DNA from: Brugia malayi
Taxonomy: Eukaryota; Nematoda; Chromadorea; Rhabditida; Onchocercidae
Direction: 5' to 3'
Assembly: GCF_000002995.4 (NCBI RefSeq)
Contig: NW_025062478.1
Coordinates: forward strand, 5,804,001-5,868,000
Length of the DNA: 64,000 bases
The position numbers and the translations under genes were made by a program. This document shows positions 38,370-51,900 of this stretch, one piece after another (the stretch's first letter is position 1; the number at the start of each line of letters is the position of its first letter). The notes beneath the pieces are model-generated. The model saw only the letters and a list, made by a program, of their open reading frames with translations, was not told the DNA's origin and made no database searches.

Positions 38370-41020
38370 ACAACACGTTGGGGATAAATGTACAATTGAG
38401 CAAATGGACTGGTAAAGATGGCTCCAGAAATTGAGCAAAACGACCAAGCATTTACCCAAACATTTACAGCAAAACGACCAAAAGAACATCTACTCAGGAG
38501 AAAAAAGTTCATTAAATTTGGTCCCAAAATCATTTCAAAAAAAAATTATTTCAAGTGTAACCTAACCTGACCTTTCCATTTGATAAACTAATAAAATCCA
38601 ATACCAATTCTTTATATTTTTCAATTGTGATTTAAAACTGTAATAAGAAATAATTTTATTCTGTTAACAATTTTTTTTTAATTAGATTAATAAAATTAAA
38701 ATAAAATCGTTAAATTTGTATATATAAAGGATTACGTAAAAAAGTTCTGCCAGCAAGCGATGATGAAAAAATGAAGTAAACACAAAGCTTACAGAGATAG
38801 AACATACCATCATCACTTGGCAGTTGCTCTGACGGTGACGACAATGAAATAAATATGTGTCTGAAAGCACTGGCTGGGCGGAAGCTGCTGCATCAACAAG
38901 AGGATATGAAGTGCAATTGAAGGCTTATAAGATCATTGGGCCGGTGCTGATAATAGTTTCTGTACATTGCCATTTTCAAATATGTCTACTGAATTCTTAT
39001 CTGACAATTAGCTGTCTTTCAGCGTCAGCATGAGGTGTTTCTTAGACATTCAATTTGAAATCATCTGTGATAACACAATGTACTCATTACTAAACGAGAA
39101 CTAACGGAAAGTATCTTTAAAATATTCACTTTTATTAATGGATTTTAAGGAAAGCACAAGTGTAATGTTCTGTGTAATAATTTACATAGAATTTTTTAGT
39201 ATCTGGACAGTGAGAAGTAAAATCTAAGTGTATCTTACAGAAAACTCGAACAGTTAGCATAAGTAAAAGCAAGTTTTTCTTTACGCGAATTTATGCGAAC
39301 TGACAAATCCAAAAATAATGTCTTTTACGTACTAATTTTGCATTTGTTTAAGATCTTAGTTGGTTAAGTTAATCTATTGGGTCAGATTTTCTGACTTAAT
39401 TATTTTGTTTTTTCTTTGTCCTGTAAAGATTATGAATTGCATTACCGATGAAAGAACTCACTCCATACTTCAAAGAATCACGTCTTGAACTAGATATGCA
39501 ATTGCCATTGTAAACGATAAGATAATGTTTTTGTCCAGTTGACCTCCTCTCAAAAACTTTGGAAATTTTGTCAGCCATCATAACACATTTTAGTCAACCA
39601 GTGGGAAAATCAGATCAACTTTCAACTTTCATGTCATATTAAACGAGCTTTACAAAATTATTTTCATTGTTAAAAGATTTGAAAATAATTCGAAGAAAGA
39701 TTCCAAAAGAAAAACGATAGCCAGTTGAATATATTCTAGAATACATGATTGAAATTATCGCCTCTTCCCGATATCCTTTTCCTCATATTTCAGTAATAAA
39801 AGAATAAATTGAAACTTGTTCATCACATTCCATAACATTCGTCATCCCTTCGTTGTCCTCTAATTGCACATATTTTTTAAAAATTATTTTGGAAAATCTA
39901 GAACTGGAATGAAAGAAAAAGGAAAAGTTTGAATCACCCGATTTCCTATATATCTTTTCTTTCTTTTTTTTCTTTCATTTTCGTCGCCAACTAACTTATT
40001 TTCCTGTACTTTCAAATCGTCTGTTCATTCCTTTTTACTCCTCCCACCAAACAATGGTGACAGACTTTTTGTTACAAGAACCTGATCTTCGAATCATTAA
40101 GTACAAGCGGAGATTTCCAATAATAGTGTTGCCATAGACAAGGAAAAATGCTATGCGCCAGCAGTTGAGGAAAAATATGAACATTGAAAAAACTAAATCG
40201 ATGAGTCATGATGAAAAAGATATATTTCATCATGCATTTATATTAATACAAATATTAAATAATGATGTATGCACATAAATACACACATAGATATATAGAC
40301 ATATGACTGATCGATCGATCGATGGATCGATAGTAGATAAATATTGCCAAGATCGCAGCTTCATTTGACAAGAAAATCTTTGAAAAGATAAGCAAAAAAG
40401 AGTTTACAAGCAATTACAGCTGGTACTACTGAATGATACCAATGGTTAGGAATGATAAAAAAGAACGCTCGCATGTTCTTTCATTAAAACCGAATTAAAA
40501 GTATTTGCTTTCTTGTGTTATAAAGATAAAAAAATAAAGCCGACTGAGATAAATCTTAATGATCCATACAACTTTCTAGTTATACTACTATCATGGTAGA
40601 TAAAAACTATCAAAGGTTATCAAATTTGACTTACTAATCTCCAGCAAAACTGCTGAGAAGTGAAAATTCTTGTTACCTGTAAGGTTATGAAGATGAAAAG
40701 TGTAAAAAGAAATTCATATTAAATGAATCATCCAGATTTTTTCCATCACTAAATGATGAAAGAAAAGGGAGATCCATCAGTCATCGCATACTGAAGCAAA
40801 TCCCAAAATCAGCAAATATAAGTGGTGGTGGAATAATAAGCGATCGAATAACAGTACTGTTTACTAGAATCGAAAGCGATTAGCAACCTCCATCCAATCA
40901 TTTATCCATTTGTAGACACAATGTTTCTTTATAATGGCTATGAATTTACCATTGAAACTATAAATGGACCTCCGCGATCTGCGATAGTTAATTAGTTGGA
41001 TAATTTTTCTATAAAAATGA

Positions 41021-41043
41021 CGTGTGTGTGTGTGTGTGTGTGT
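41021..41043. repeat. TG microsatellite
   Basis: About 11 uninterrupted GT/TG units at the left border of the GC-richer patch at 41.0-41.7 kb. Confidence 0.9.
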
Positions 41044-41700
41044 TGCTGACACTATTACACGACACTTAGCATAAAATGTGTGTGCTATTGAGATGCAAGA
41101 AGGCCAGTAAACAAGTCCATCACATAGCAGTGTCGTCTTCGTATCTCACCTGACAGCTGTCACTCACTCGAACAGATGAAAGATTGTCGTGTGGTCACTC
41201 TCCAGACATACCTGGTCTACTGAACAGAAGCAAGGAGACAAACGAGCAAATACGCTGCGTTCTCGAGGGAAGGCGTAAGATACGAGCTTCTCTTAGCAGA
41301 AGACAGACACAAGAACGAACATATCTATAATACTTCACAGAACAATTCTCTTTTTTGGAAAATTTCCAATGAATCCAGCAGTAAATCTTCCTTCCAGTCC
41401 ACTTGTCTGTCTGTCTGTCTGCCTCTCTCTCTCTCTTTTGCGCCTGTGGCACTCTGCCAGCGACACATTTGCATTAAGCGTGTTTCAAATAAATCCAACT
41501 TAGTAGATGGAGTAAAGGGAAGGACAAGGAAAATACGTCACGTGGAATACTCACGTCATCCCACTCCTCGATACAACATGACATGCCTAACAAATCATGT
41601 CCAATTATCCACAAAAGCGTAATTTTGCGAGAAACACATGTTATACAGCGATACACAGTTACAAGTAGCAGCTATGACGGAAATGACGAAGAATGAGCTA
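41044..41700. promoter_or_regulatory. GC-richer island with clustered transcription-factor-like sites
   Basis: This block stands out from its AT-rich surroundings. It contains the perfect palindrome TGACAGCTGTCA (41151-41162), a TC/TG tract (41403-41437), ACGTCACGTGG (from 41535) and ACGTCATCC (41553). The only minus-strand frame (41195-41452) is Arg/Gln-rich and overlaps the tract, so I do not take it as coding. A promoter, enhancer or non-coding 5' exon is plausible. Confidence 0.3.
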
Positions 41701-44700
41701 TGACCAGGTACTGTAACCTATTTATTCATTTCGTCGTAATGTCATCAAGGGGGACGAAGTGAGATAAGAATAAAATGTCAATTTATGGATCCAATAACTA
41801 AAATTCATGCTTAAAAATTCATACTAATTGACGGTGAAGATAATCTTAGTTGTTCTTGAAATTACAATTGAAATATCACAAAATAAGTTAAAAAATAACA
41901 AAGCTGAAATTTTAAGAATTAAATTTTTAAAGCATTTAAGAAGCATTACGACAAAGTTGAAAAAAACAAACAAATCATTGCATGGAATACATAGCAGTGA
42001 TTGTCCAAAAAGGAATGATCAAAAGCCAATAAATAAACAGAAAAAAAGAAAATATTTCTTAACGTTTTGAAAATGAAACTGAATGTATTAAGTCAAGCAA
42101 TATTTCAAATCTATGACGCAATTAAGGGTATAAATGTTAAGCGGAAATGACGTAATCTCAGCATGACAGTATTAATGAAATCCAATTGTGACTGTAAAAC
42201 GTACAAAATTTCCAGGTATTGGTGACGAAAACATTCACATCCACATATCTTTCACGAGCCAAGAACAAAGAGATATGATATATTCGTCTCGCAACGCTAG
42301 TCGCAAAAAATGAAACATTCTAAGTTAAACCTAATTCACTCAAAAATTTAAATATTGTAGTAGTCTGAATTAAAAAAATTGTGGGTGGGCGTGTGGTAAA
42401 TATATTTCGCTCAAAGGTGTATATTGAATAGTTCATAAATAGACCACGTCATAGAGAAAGTGTGACAGCCATCTGTTATAAAAACGAAAACAGTTAGACT
42501 AAAATTTGCTTTTCTGTTTTCAGTGGATTCGCTGGAATATAAATGAAATTGAAAAAAAAAAAAAAAATGAGGAAATGATTATTTTTAGGTTATTGCATTT
42601 ATAACTTAGAGAAAAACAATGGTTTCTGCTCAGTTTAAGTTATTAAAAGTTACGGGTAAAACAGAAGAGTTATTTATATTTAATTCCTTGCATCTTTGTA
42701 AGGATAAATAGAAAAACTTTGACACTTATGTGCCAGAAGAAAGGTTAACAATTAGACTAATTTTTTTTTTCCCTAAAATTTTTCGCTGTTTGTACAATTT
42801 CTCTATTCCTCTGATAAAAACTTTGCTTAAATTTATAATGAACATCTAGGGCTTAATATTACTATTCTTTAATTCTATTAGTAATAATCTGATCAGCAAT
42901 AATCAGAAAAATTCTCGATCAGTAATAATAAGGCTCATTTATTTAGATTTAATCTCTTTTATTTGTTGTTCGAAGATTTCCAATGTAATTTAATATCTTA
43001 CCACTACCAATCCAACAAATTCAAAAGGTATTTCCGAGTTGATAAAGAAAGAAAAATAGAAAAAAGGAACAAAAAGCACATAACATGACAGCACAAGTGT
43101 ATTTATTTATTTATATCCACTGAGCCATTTTCTGTTTGGCAAAATATTATATTTCGTCAATGGTTAGCTTCTCTGAACCTTTTCATTTATACTTACTCTC
43201 TTATAATCCATCCTTTTTCATCAAAAAAAAAAAACTTTTGACTCATTAAAATGAATTTTAAATCAAAAAAATTTAATGGCACTATTAAAAGTTGAAGTGT
43301 GATGATGAGAGAAGAGATCCCTTAAAGGTATGAGCGAGAATGTAAATGAGAAGAAGAAGAGGAAGAATGTGAAGAATGTGATGAATGTGTTAACTTGTTC
43401 TATTGTAATATATTTTAAGATAAAAAGGCTAAAAATTTACTCTCAAAAATGAATGAATGAAACGGTATTGAATAAAATTAAGATGACATTGGTGACAATC
43501 ATTCGTTCAACTAAATGACACAGTTAAAAACATAAATATCCAGTTATTGACAAAAGTATCTAAGTTGAAAAGAAATGTAAAATATCTGAATCAAAAATGA
43601 AATAAGTAATGAAATAATTAGATTTTAAATGAAACTATAATTTTTTTCAAGAAAGTTACAAAACAAAGGATGTATAAGGGAATGCTTATTGTTTATATGT
43701 AGCAAATAAAAATTGATAAAATGAGATCAAATTAAATTACACCTTAAAAAGTGCACTTATAGGTAAACGGGTGGATATCTATCAAACTTCCTCACAAAAC
43801 GATCGAAACTGATCACATCCTTACTAAATAGTCACCAAAAAAGATACATGATTGAGAATCGTGCACCCTTTTTGATGTCATGATCCTATGCAGACTATAA
43901 ATAATCCTAAGTATTCCTTGGTTTTCTCCTTCTTCCCTTTCTTCCTTCTTTCTTTTCTTCCTTGAAAAACAATCTTATTCTTAATCTACTCTAATTAGCA
44001 TACCTTTCTCATCATTCATAAGCCAAAACGAAATGGATAATAACGCCAAAATCAACTTTACTATTTCCAATTTAGCTTCTCATGTTCATCCGAATGTAAA
44101 TGAATGTGAAAAAATCGCGTCATCGTAAATTTGCCAAAAAAAATTTTTATATATGGGCTAAATAAAAATATTATGCTAACAAATTAAAAGCTTAAATTTT
44201 AAAGAATTTATTTCTTTTTGGCCAACACAAATGTTTTGAGATAAAAAATCGAAATTTCAATGCTTCTTAGACATATTACATACATAAAGATTTTTTTGGA
44301 CATACATCAGGCGGCAATAGTAAATTTCGTGGATTCATTAAATCATTTGATGGTTCGAATCTTCTGCTTTAGACTAGTCAATGTGGCAAAAGCATTGTTT
44401 CAGCTTCATGAGTCTTCTAAAAGTGATTCAATGAAAGAAATAAGTTAAAGGATGAAATGAAGTTGTCAATTAAGTCAGTTCAGTAAAAACAGCAAATCGC
44501 TGTGTGACTTCATTTGTACCTTTTACGAAGTTGATCTTATTTCTTTTCTATCGTTCAAGAATTTAATTCTTTCTTTTAGTTTCATTAATTAATCTTTCGG
44601 GCATAATTTAACAAGTAGCTAACAATGTCGGAGAAGGATGAGAAAATAAACAACGAACAAAAGCATTTCTAAAAAATTTTCACTTTTTAAAAGAAACTAT

Positions 44701-45653
44701 AATTATCCATCATAGCTATCATAAATTCCTTTTAGATTTACCTATTACGTTTAGTACTCCATATCTAAATTACTACTCAATTTTTGTGTTAACTATGTAT
44801 TCACCGATTGCCAATAAGAAATGAATTCTCTAACAAACTAAACAATTCACTGAAACAAGTTGTATTCGCTGATCAAATCACAAATGATACCTCTTAATTC
44901 AACGTGTGATGAATAGTTCATTTCTGAGAAAAAAAACTTTAGATGTAATTAAGAATCAGTTGAATGAATATGTGAATCATTAATCCATCTCTCACCATTC
45001 CTTTTCCAACTTTTCAGTTTTTCAAATATTCTAATAGGAACTGTCGTGTAATGTTGAAAGGAAAATGTAGACCTTAAAGTTCATCAAATTCTTCTGATAT
45101 GAACAATACAGCATATTTTATTTATCCTGATAGCCTGAACTTTTCGTGGTATCCTTATAGATATAGAACGATATATAAAACGAGGATATACTGAACTGAT
45201 GATGTTAACCTGAAAAAGGGAACCAGTATATGTACTATATTTTCATATTGCATTAAACGGAAAGCAAATGGGACATTTTATAAATGCTGGAGAGAATGCA
45301 AAATTGCACAAAGAATTTGATAAAAAAAGAAAGAAAGAAGGACAGGGAAGTATTTTGAGAAGTGCTCAAAACTTTTAGAAAACGAAAATTACCAAAAGAG
45401 CAATAGAGTGTAGAACATAGAATGTACTTGAAAAACCTCAAAGTGCAGCAACACTCCGTACGACTGTGACTGTGGATTCAAAGAAGATTGCTATTTTTGA
45501 GACAATGTATCAAATAAGATTTGAAATAAAATGCAAATGCTCAATCAATAGTAAGCACAGAAAAGAACTTCAATAAAGTACTATTTTTTAAGGAAATTTA
45601 TTTGGTTTAAGGGCAAAGTTATGATAACAAAGTACGGAGTCACAATTATTTGA

Positions 45654-45994
45654 TCACAATATCAAGATAATGTAAAAATGTTAATCACAATATCAAGATA
45701 ATGTAAAAATGTTAATCACAATATCAAGATAATGTAAAAATGTTAATCACAATATCAAGATAATGTAAAAATGTTAATCACAATATCAAGATAATGTAAA
45801 AATGTTAATCACAATATCAAGATAATGTAAAAATGTTAATCACAATATCAAGATAATGTAAAAATGTTAATCACAATATCAAGATAATGTAAAAATGTTA
45901 ATCACAATATCAAGATAATGTAAAAATGTTAATCACAATATCAAGATAATGTAAAAATGTTAATCACAATATCAAGATAATGTAAAAATGTTAA
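45654..45994. repeat. 31-bp minisatellite, 11 perfect copies
   Basis: The unit beginning TCACAATATCAAGATAATGT is repeated head to tail exactly 11 times (341 bp) with no sequence difference between copies. An imperfect partial copy (GTCACAATTATTTGA) precedes it near 45640. Lack of divergence suggests recent expansion or ongoing homogenisation; copy number may vary between individuals. The real array may be longer if the assembly collapsed it. Confidence 0.97.
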
Positions 45995-47428
45995 CCAAGA
46001 AGTCATTTATTCATCCCGTTACCACACAAAGATATAACAAATGATCTGTCTGTCATACAGTCATGAAGAATTTTTTCGAAAATTAAAGTACTGAAAAACA
46101 TCTAAATCGCAAATTAAATCAAAACGTTGGTGGAAGAAATTATCGCTGTACATAACAGATGTTTTTAGAAATCAATTCAACAATCTGAAATTTATCCTGA
46201 TATTCCAATATTCCAATATTAGGCATATCAAAATCTGCCTTCTTTCTTTTAACTAGCAATATTGCAATATTTAATAGAATTTATTCTTCTTATCTGCAAG
46301 AAAATATATCGGTAATTAATAAATAAATTCTGTTTCATATTATCATTTGTTTACTAGTCCTGTGAAAAGCTGTAATCTTCTACGATTTATTGAGCAAAGT
46401 AATATATCATACTGGATGAGCAACAGAAAAGTGAAAAAAAAAAAAAAAACCGGCAATGTTCATTGTGCTACCATTGCATCCGGACAGTTGTTAGCCGTTG
46501 GCTGTTCAGAAGATATGCTCTTGAATTGAATTGCTCATTGTTTTGTTTTGAAAAAATAGCAGCAAATGATTTACTGCTACCCGTGATCATTTCCGGTAGA
46601 TTAAATCCTCTTATCTCTCATTGCATTTCCCTCTCAAACTAACTTTTAAATTTCTGAAAGGAACAGATGAAGAGTGAGAGAGAGAGAGAGACAGAGAGAA
46701 AAAGAAACAGAAGAATTAACAAAATCATAAATTCCTTTATTGTTGCAAAATCTTACAATTATGAATTATCATTCGAAACAACTAGAGTTTGCTGTAAATC
46801 ACCAAAAGTTATGGGAAAATAAATGAAGCTGTGAAAATCTGCTGGATCCATTGTCGGGTTTCATCAAAAAGAGTTATTGTTGTACCGAACAAACCATACG
46901 AGAGAGAGAGAACGGGGAAGAAGGAGAAGGAGGAGGAGAAGTGCGCACAAAGTGAGAAACCAGAGCTTTTCGTACCAAATTCCATAAATTTTTGTACCAA
47001 ACAATGATTATATCTAATTATTAATATACCCCCAGAAATTTTTCATTTTAAAATTTTGACGAAGATTTTCTGTAGGATTAATCATCCCTCTTTTTTCTTT
47101 TTCTCTTTTTCCCTTCTCTTTCTTCTTACTAAGATAAATACGACTTTTCGAAGGAATAAGAATGTGATTCAAACTTTTATACCCAATTTCATATTTGGAA
47201 AGTAATGCGAACAACATTAAATATTAAATAGCACTTTTTTTTTCTTTTGAGAATTATAAATATTGATGTTTATTCGAATGTGATAATGAGAGTAAGGTTG
47301 GCTTTTTGGAAAATTCTTTGCATTAAACATCCAAGAAATCAGTGTAACTTTTTTCAGCAAAAAAGAGAAAAGGAAAAAGAAAAGTACCAAAATAAAAGCA
47401 ACAAAAGGAGAAGGTTAAATAGAAAAAC

Positions 47429-47453
47429 AAAAAAAAAAAAAAAAAAAAAAAAA
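47429..47453. repeat. Homopolymer run of 25 A
   Basis: A run at the end of a lysine-rich chance frame; no gene assigned. Confidence 0.85.
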
Positions 47454-47669
47454 CATTACGAATACTAATTGTAATTTTAGTGTTTACGGCTCAGAACTGC
47501 TGTAAATTCATTATTAAAGTGTCCAGTGATGCAGTACTATCCATTGGCAATTCATTTCTAAATAATAACTTAGGATTAGACGGAATCAATGAATATATAT
47601 ATATGTTTGTACGGTAACAGATGGACAACGAGCGAATTTGCTGAGCTGAATGAGCGAAAATTTATTTCC

Positions 47670-47701
47670 ATGATGATGGTGATGATGATGATGATGATGA
47701 C
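47670..47701. repeat. GAT trinucleotide repeat
   Basis: Near-perfect TGA/GAT units with one GGT interruption. On the minus strand it reads as an Ile run in one frame, with no evidence of translation. Confidence 0.85.
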
Positions 47702-48858
47702 ACATTGGAGAGAACAAATCTGAATTGAATATACTAAAATAAATTGCTTGAATTTCATTGAAGAATGATGACTCTCTTGAGGAAAGTTATGGCAGCAAGA
47801 AAATGCAAGCAATTTTCGTAATTTTACTTAAAACAAAAATTAAAAAAAAAAGAGGAAAATGAAACGAATAATATAAACAAATTTGCCAGAAACAAGTTTA
47901 ACCGAAAGAAAAATTCAACAGTAGCAAGTAAAACGAGAAAAAAAGCAACTGAAAAAATCAGTAAGAGAAACGTAAGATACGTTTAAAACTCAATAATTGT
48001 GATAGTGGAGAAAGAAAAAATATTATACCTACTTTTGGAGTATTTTTTAAAATACAGTTATTATTTCATTCTTTTGTATGTCTTCATGCCTATGTTTCAT
48101 TTAATTATGGTGTTTATATCATCAAGATCAAACAGTAAATGTTCAAATTGTTTTGATCGGAGGAAAAACGAAATCGAACGATCCGCTGTGGGTAGACTTT
48201 GCAAAATAATCCGCCTAAATTTCTGTTATCAAATCCATTTTAACCAGATGATTTTGAAATATGAATTGTGTTTAAAGATGTGACAGAGAAACAGTGGTTA
48301 GAATGCAGATGTTCTTTTGTTTTTGATTAGTGCAAGTGACACATCTAACTGTTTACCAATGCTATACGCTAGGTGGATTGGATGAAGTAGAATAGTAAAA
48401 TCTTTCGGTTAATATTTTCGTCTGAAAGCGAAAACATTAGCAGGAAAACCGGATAATCTTCATTTATCATCTTATTTTTGTGCGTCTCATCACTATCAAA
48501 ATTATATTGGTCGGTTAAAAAGCTGTGACACTTGTCGAAATTCCTTTCCTCAAAAGCTTTGTCAAAATTGACAGAAGCGCTCACTTGAAATGAAGAAGTC
48601 AAGAAGCAATGGAATTAGTAAAGCGCATCCCAAATTCCATAATCTTTCTTATTTCTCTCTTTCAAGTACATTTTACAATGCGCTAATTGCCAAACGACAT
48701 TTCTCGAATGTGCGCAACAGTAAAAGTGACAATGACGAGGTAAGGGCAATTATTTTATGCATAAAATATCTTTAAATTTGAGTGAAATCCAAACTATTCA
48801 TCTGTCTTTTCTCGTTTTTTTAAGAATAAGTTGAAAAATAGACCAGATGGAGAGCAGT

Positions 48859-48860
<2 letters not shown>

Positions 48861-48907
<47 letters not shown>

Positions 48908-48910
48908 GGA
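48861..48910. repeat. GA microsatellite
   Basis: Long AG/GA tract, broken only by GGG near its right end. A shorter related tract lies at about 46675-46700. Confidence 0.9.
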
Positions 48911-51900
48911 ACATTTTAGTGGCCAATGCCATGTCATCTAACTCACTACACTTTTGGCGAAAGCATTCCTTTGCTCTCCTTTGTCTTTTTATTGAGCCTA
49001 GTGACTGACAAATTTCGAATACCTAAGATAGTAAGAAATACGTTTATTTGAGCCAAAGGATATTTTTGCCAAGAAATGCTTTCGTCTGAGTGAACATTTC
49101 CTCTTTGTCAATAATCTACTTAAAAAGTTATCGAAATATATTAACTTAGCCTTAGTTTAGCTAAGAACAATAGTCATAGGTTGCAACATCTCATATTATC
49201 CAGGTAATTGCATTTTTTTTTCCTTTTTTGCATGTAAAATTTTCGTTTGCGTAAATATTGCTCACCTTTCCATTAATGAAATGACGTAAACGTCTGCTGC
49301 GCCAGTGATTCACTCCAATGAATCGAATGCTGCGAATAAAAAAAAGTTAAGAATGCAAGTGCAAACCAATGCTTATTTACTTGCTTGCTATGTTAATCTT
49401 CTATGTTAATATCTTTTCTTTTAAATGTCCCATCAATTCCGGAATCCGATATAAGTACAACTATACTCTTATCTTTTACAGTTTACTTACAAATCAATCA
49501 AGGAATGTTTTCAATCTATGTGACATCATCCTACTTGAATGAAGAAATATTTTTCATTAAAAAAATTTCATATTTTGAGGAGCCAAATGGTGCATCAATT
49601 CTTCCAATCATATTTATATGTACATTATATGGAATTGTTATGAAGGAAACAGTTGTCATCGATGATTGTTGCATAATAATGGAAGAATGCAACAGTGAGA
49701 GTTAAGGAAGAAAATGAGGAAGCTACCAATTTGCTGGAAGTGCAGCAAAATTCAACAATTTTCTCCATCAATTTAACTGTTCGAAAGTTATTATTGAAAT
49801 TGGAGCCCACAGAGTTTTCATGTATCGATGATAATTTTGAGGAGCCCTAAAATAAGAAAAATATTTGAAATATCCTGCTTCACACATTCAATTAAGATAT
49901 CTCCATTCTTTATCAGTTTATCATTCGATACATACTGTTATTAGTGACTATAAAAAGCATTATGCGTTAGACTTTTCAGAAAAATAGTAGCTAATGATAT
50001 CACCGATAAACTGCTTCATTTAATTATCATCTACTTGGTCAGTTAAGCTGCTAATTAATGTCACAGTAAACAATGGACAGTAGTTCTTGATAATTGTTTC
50101 TATTTTCATCTAATTTATTTTTAGAAAGAAATGCCTAAAATTCGCTTTCATATGGTAGAATTAATTAAAAAATTGGTTTACATACAAAAGAGAGAAAAAT
50201 AAAATTTGTTTTTTTTTTCCTTTGATTTATTTGCTTGTTATCTAAAGCCAACGCACTTTTCTGATTCCATGAATAATACCCGGTGGTTATAAGCAAAATA
50301 CTCACTAACTGCTCTTCTTTTATAAACAGGTTCTCCATAGCATTTCAAAAATAAACGAAATAAATTTCAGAATTCACCCAGCAACATTCCAGACCACTCT
50401 TCCACAAAAATATATTTTAAAAGGGAAAAGGAAAAGTGAATGCTGAACGTTGTACAGATGAAAATTTCAATCTTTTTAAAGAAAATGCTTTCCCAATAAA
50501 TGCAGTAGTATTTTATTTATTGGCACTTTTCTTAAAATTCGGAGAAATGCAACAAAATTAACTAAAGACAACAAATGGAACGTTTTCCACTTTTTTTTGA
50601 ATTTTAAATGTTTTATTTTCTATTGAGAAAAAATTTTAAATTTTAGTCTGATAGTTAGAATAATGCACACAAGAAAGTCAATTTGTTTTCCTGCGAATTT
50701 GTGGAGGCTTAGTTTTTTTTAAATTTTCGCTTCATTTAGTATATAAAGTTGTAATAACAAGAATTTGTAATTTATTTGATCGAAATTATTTTCCGAAAAA
50801 TTTTTGATGAAGTAAAAAATTAAAATGAATGAAAGTATATGTTGCCGTAGGTTAAGTTTAATTTATTGCTCATGTTACGAATACTATTTAGTTTGAAATT
50901 AGAATTTATGCTACTCTTCTTCGAGCATACTTCAGAATTTCTATTTATACATAGCTAATTTCAAGGCAAAACAATTATTATTATTCACGATGTTAAAATA
51001 TGCTGGAACATCTTATAAAGTTCTATAATTAAACAGAAAAAAATTTTTTAATGAAATGCAGCAATGTACCTAAAATGCAATGTAAACACACATAAGGAAC
51101 ACTTCCCTAATGTCCAAAAAGTTTAGTAAAACTTTTGAAATACTTGTGATGCAAGTCTATTTTGCAATAGTTGTTTTCTTTGGTTCTTTTATTCGTGTAT
51201 ACAACATTATTTACGTTGCAAAATTCCATTTAACACTTACAACTTTTAATTATTTATTTATTTTTTTCAACTTCTAATTCCGATCAAACACTATAAACAG
51301 AAATGATTTGCCATTTTTTCTCAAATCAATCGAGGAAAAAGTTAATTAATGTCTTGTTAACAAGCAAAAATGTTGAATAAATATGTTACAAATCTGATCA
51401 CGAAATTATATATTAATCGATGGCTGTTCAACAAATGTTAGATAAGTAAAATTGATCTATTATATTGATTCTCAGCAACGTATCTTAACAGATGCATGAG
51501 AAGGAAATCATGAAATTAAAAGAATGTGAAACAAAAATTTATACTTTTAAAAATGTTTAATGTTCAGTTTCATTTGACATAGACAAAGTACTATACTGAT
51601 GAGATGAAAATGAATATAAAAAAGTAAACGTCAAAAATAAGCGTAAGAGAGACGTAAAAATGATCACTTTCAATACGATATGAAGCAACGTTTTAGCATA
51701 ACTCACTTCACTTCCTTCAGACAATTCAAGATTCCTAGCAGTGGGTGGTGCTCGAGACAACAAACAAATCCGCTCGCGTTTTGCAGAATGATGTACCCAC
51801 CTCTGCCTCTGTCATGCCTGCGTGATGTCTGTCTGGATCTCTTGGCGATCTGCCACACTTCACAAATTTTATTTTTTTTTTAAATTATGCGAAATGATGG

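Noticed and set aside
41195..41452. Minus-strand 85-residue frame as a gene
   Set aside because: It overlaps a TC/TG tract that produces its Arg/Gln/Asp-rich start, and the rest shows no conserved motif.
44346..44365. tRNA T-loop-like GGTTCGAATC
   Set aside because: The flanking bases do not form a T-stem, and no acceptor or anticodon arm is present.
45654..45994. CRISPR-like array
   Set aside because: The units are contiguous identical copies with no unique spacers, in eukaryotic DNA; it is a minisatellite.
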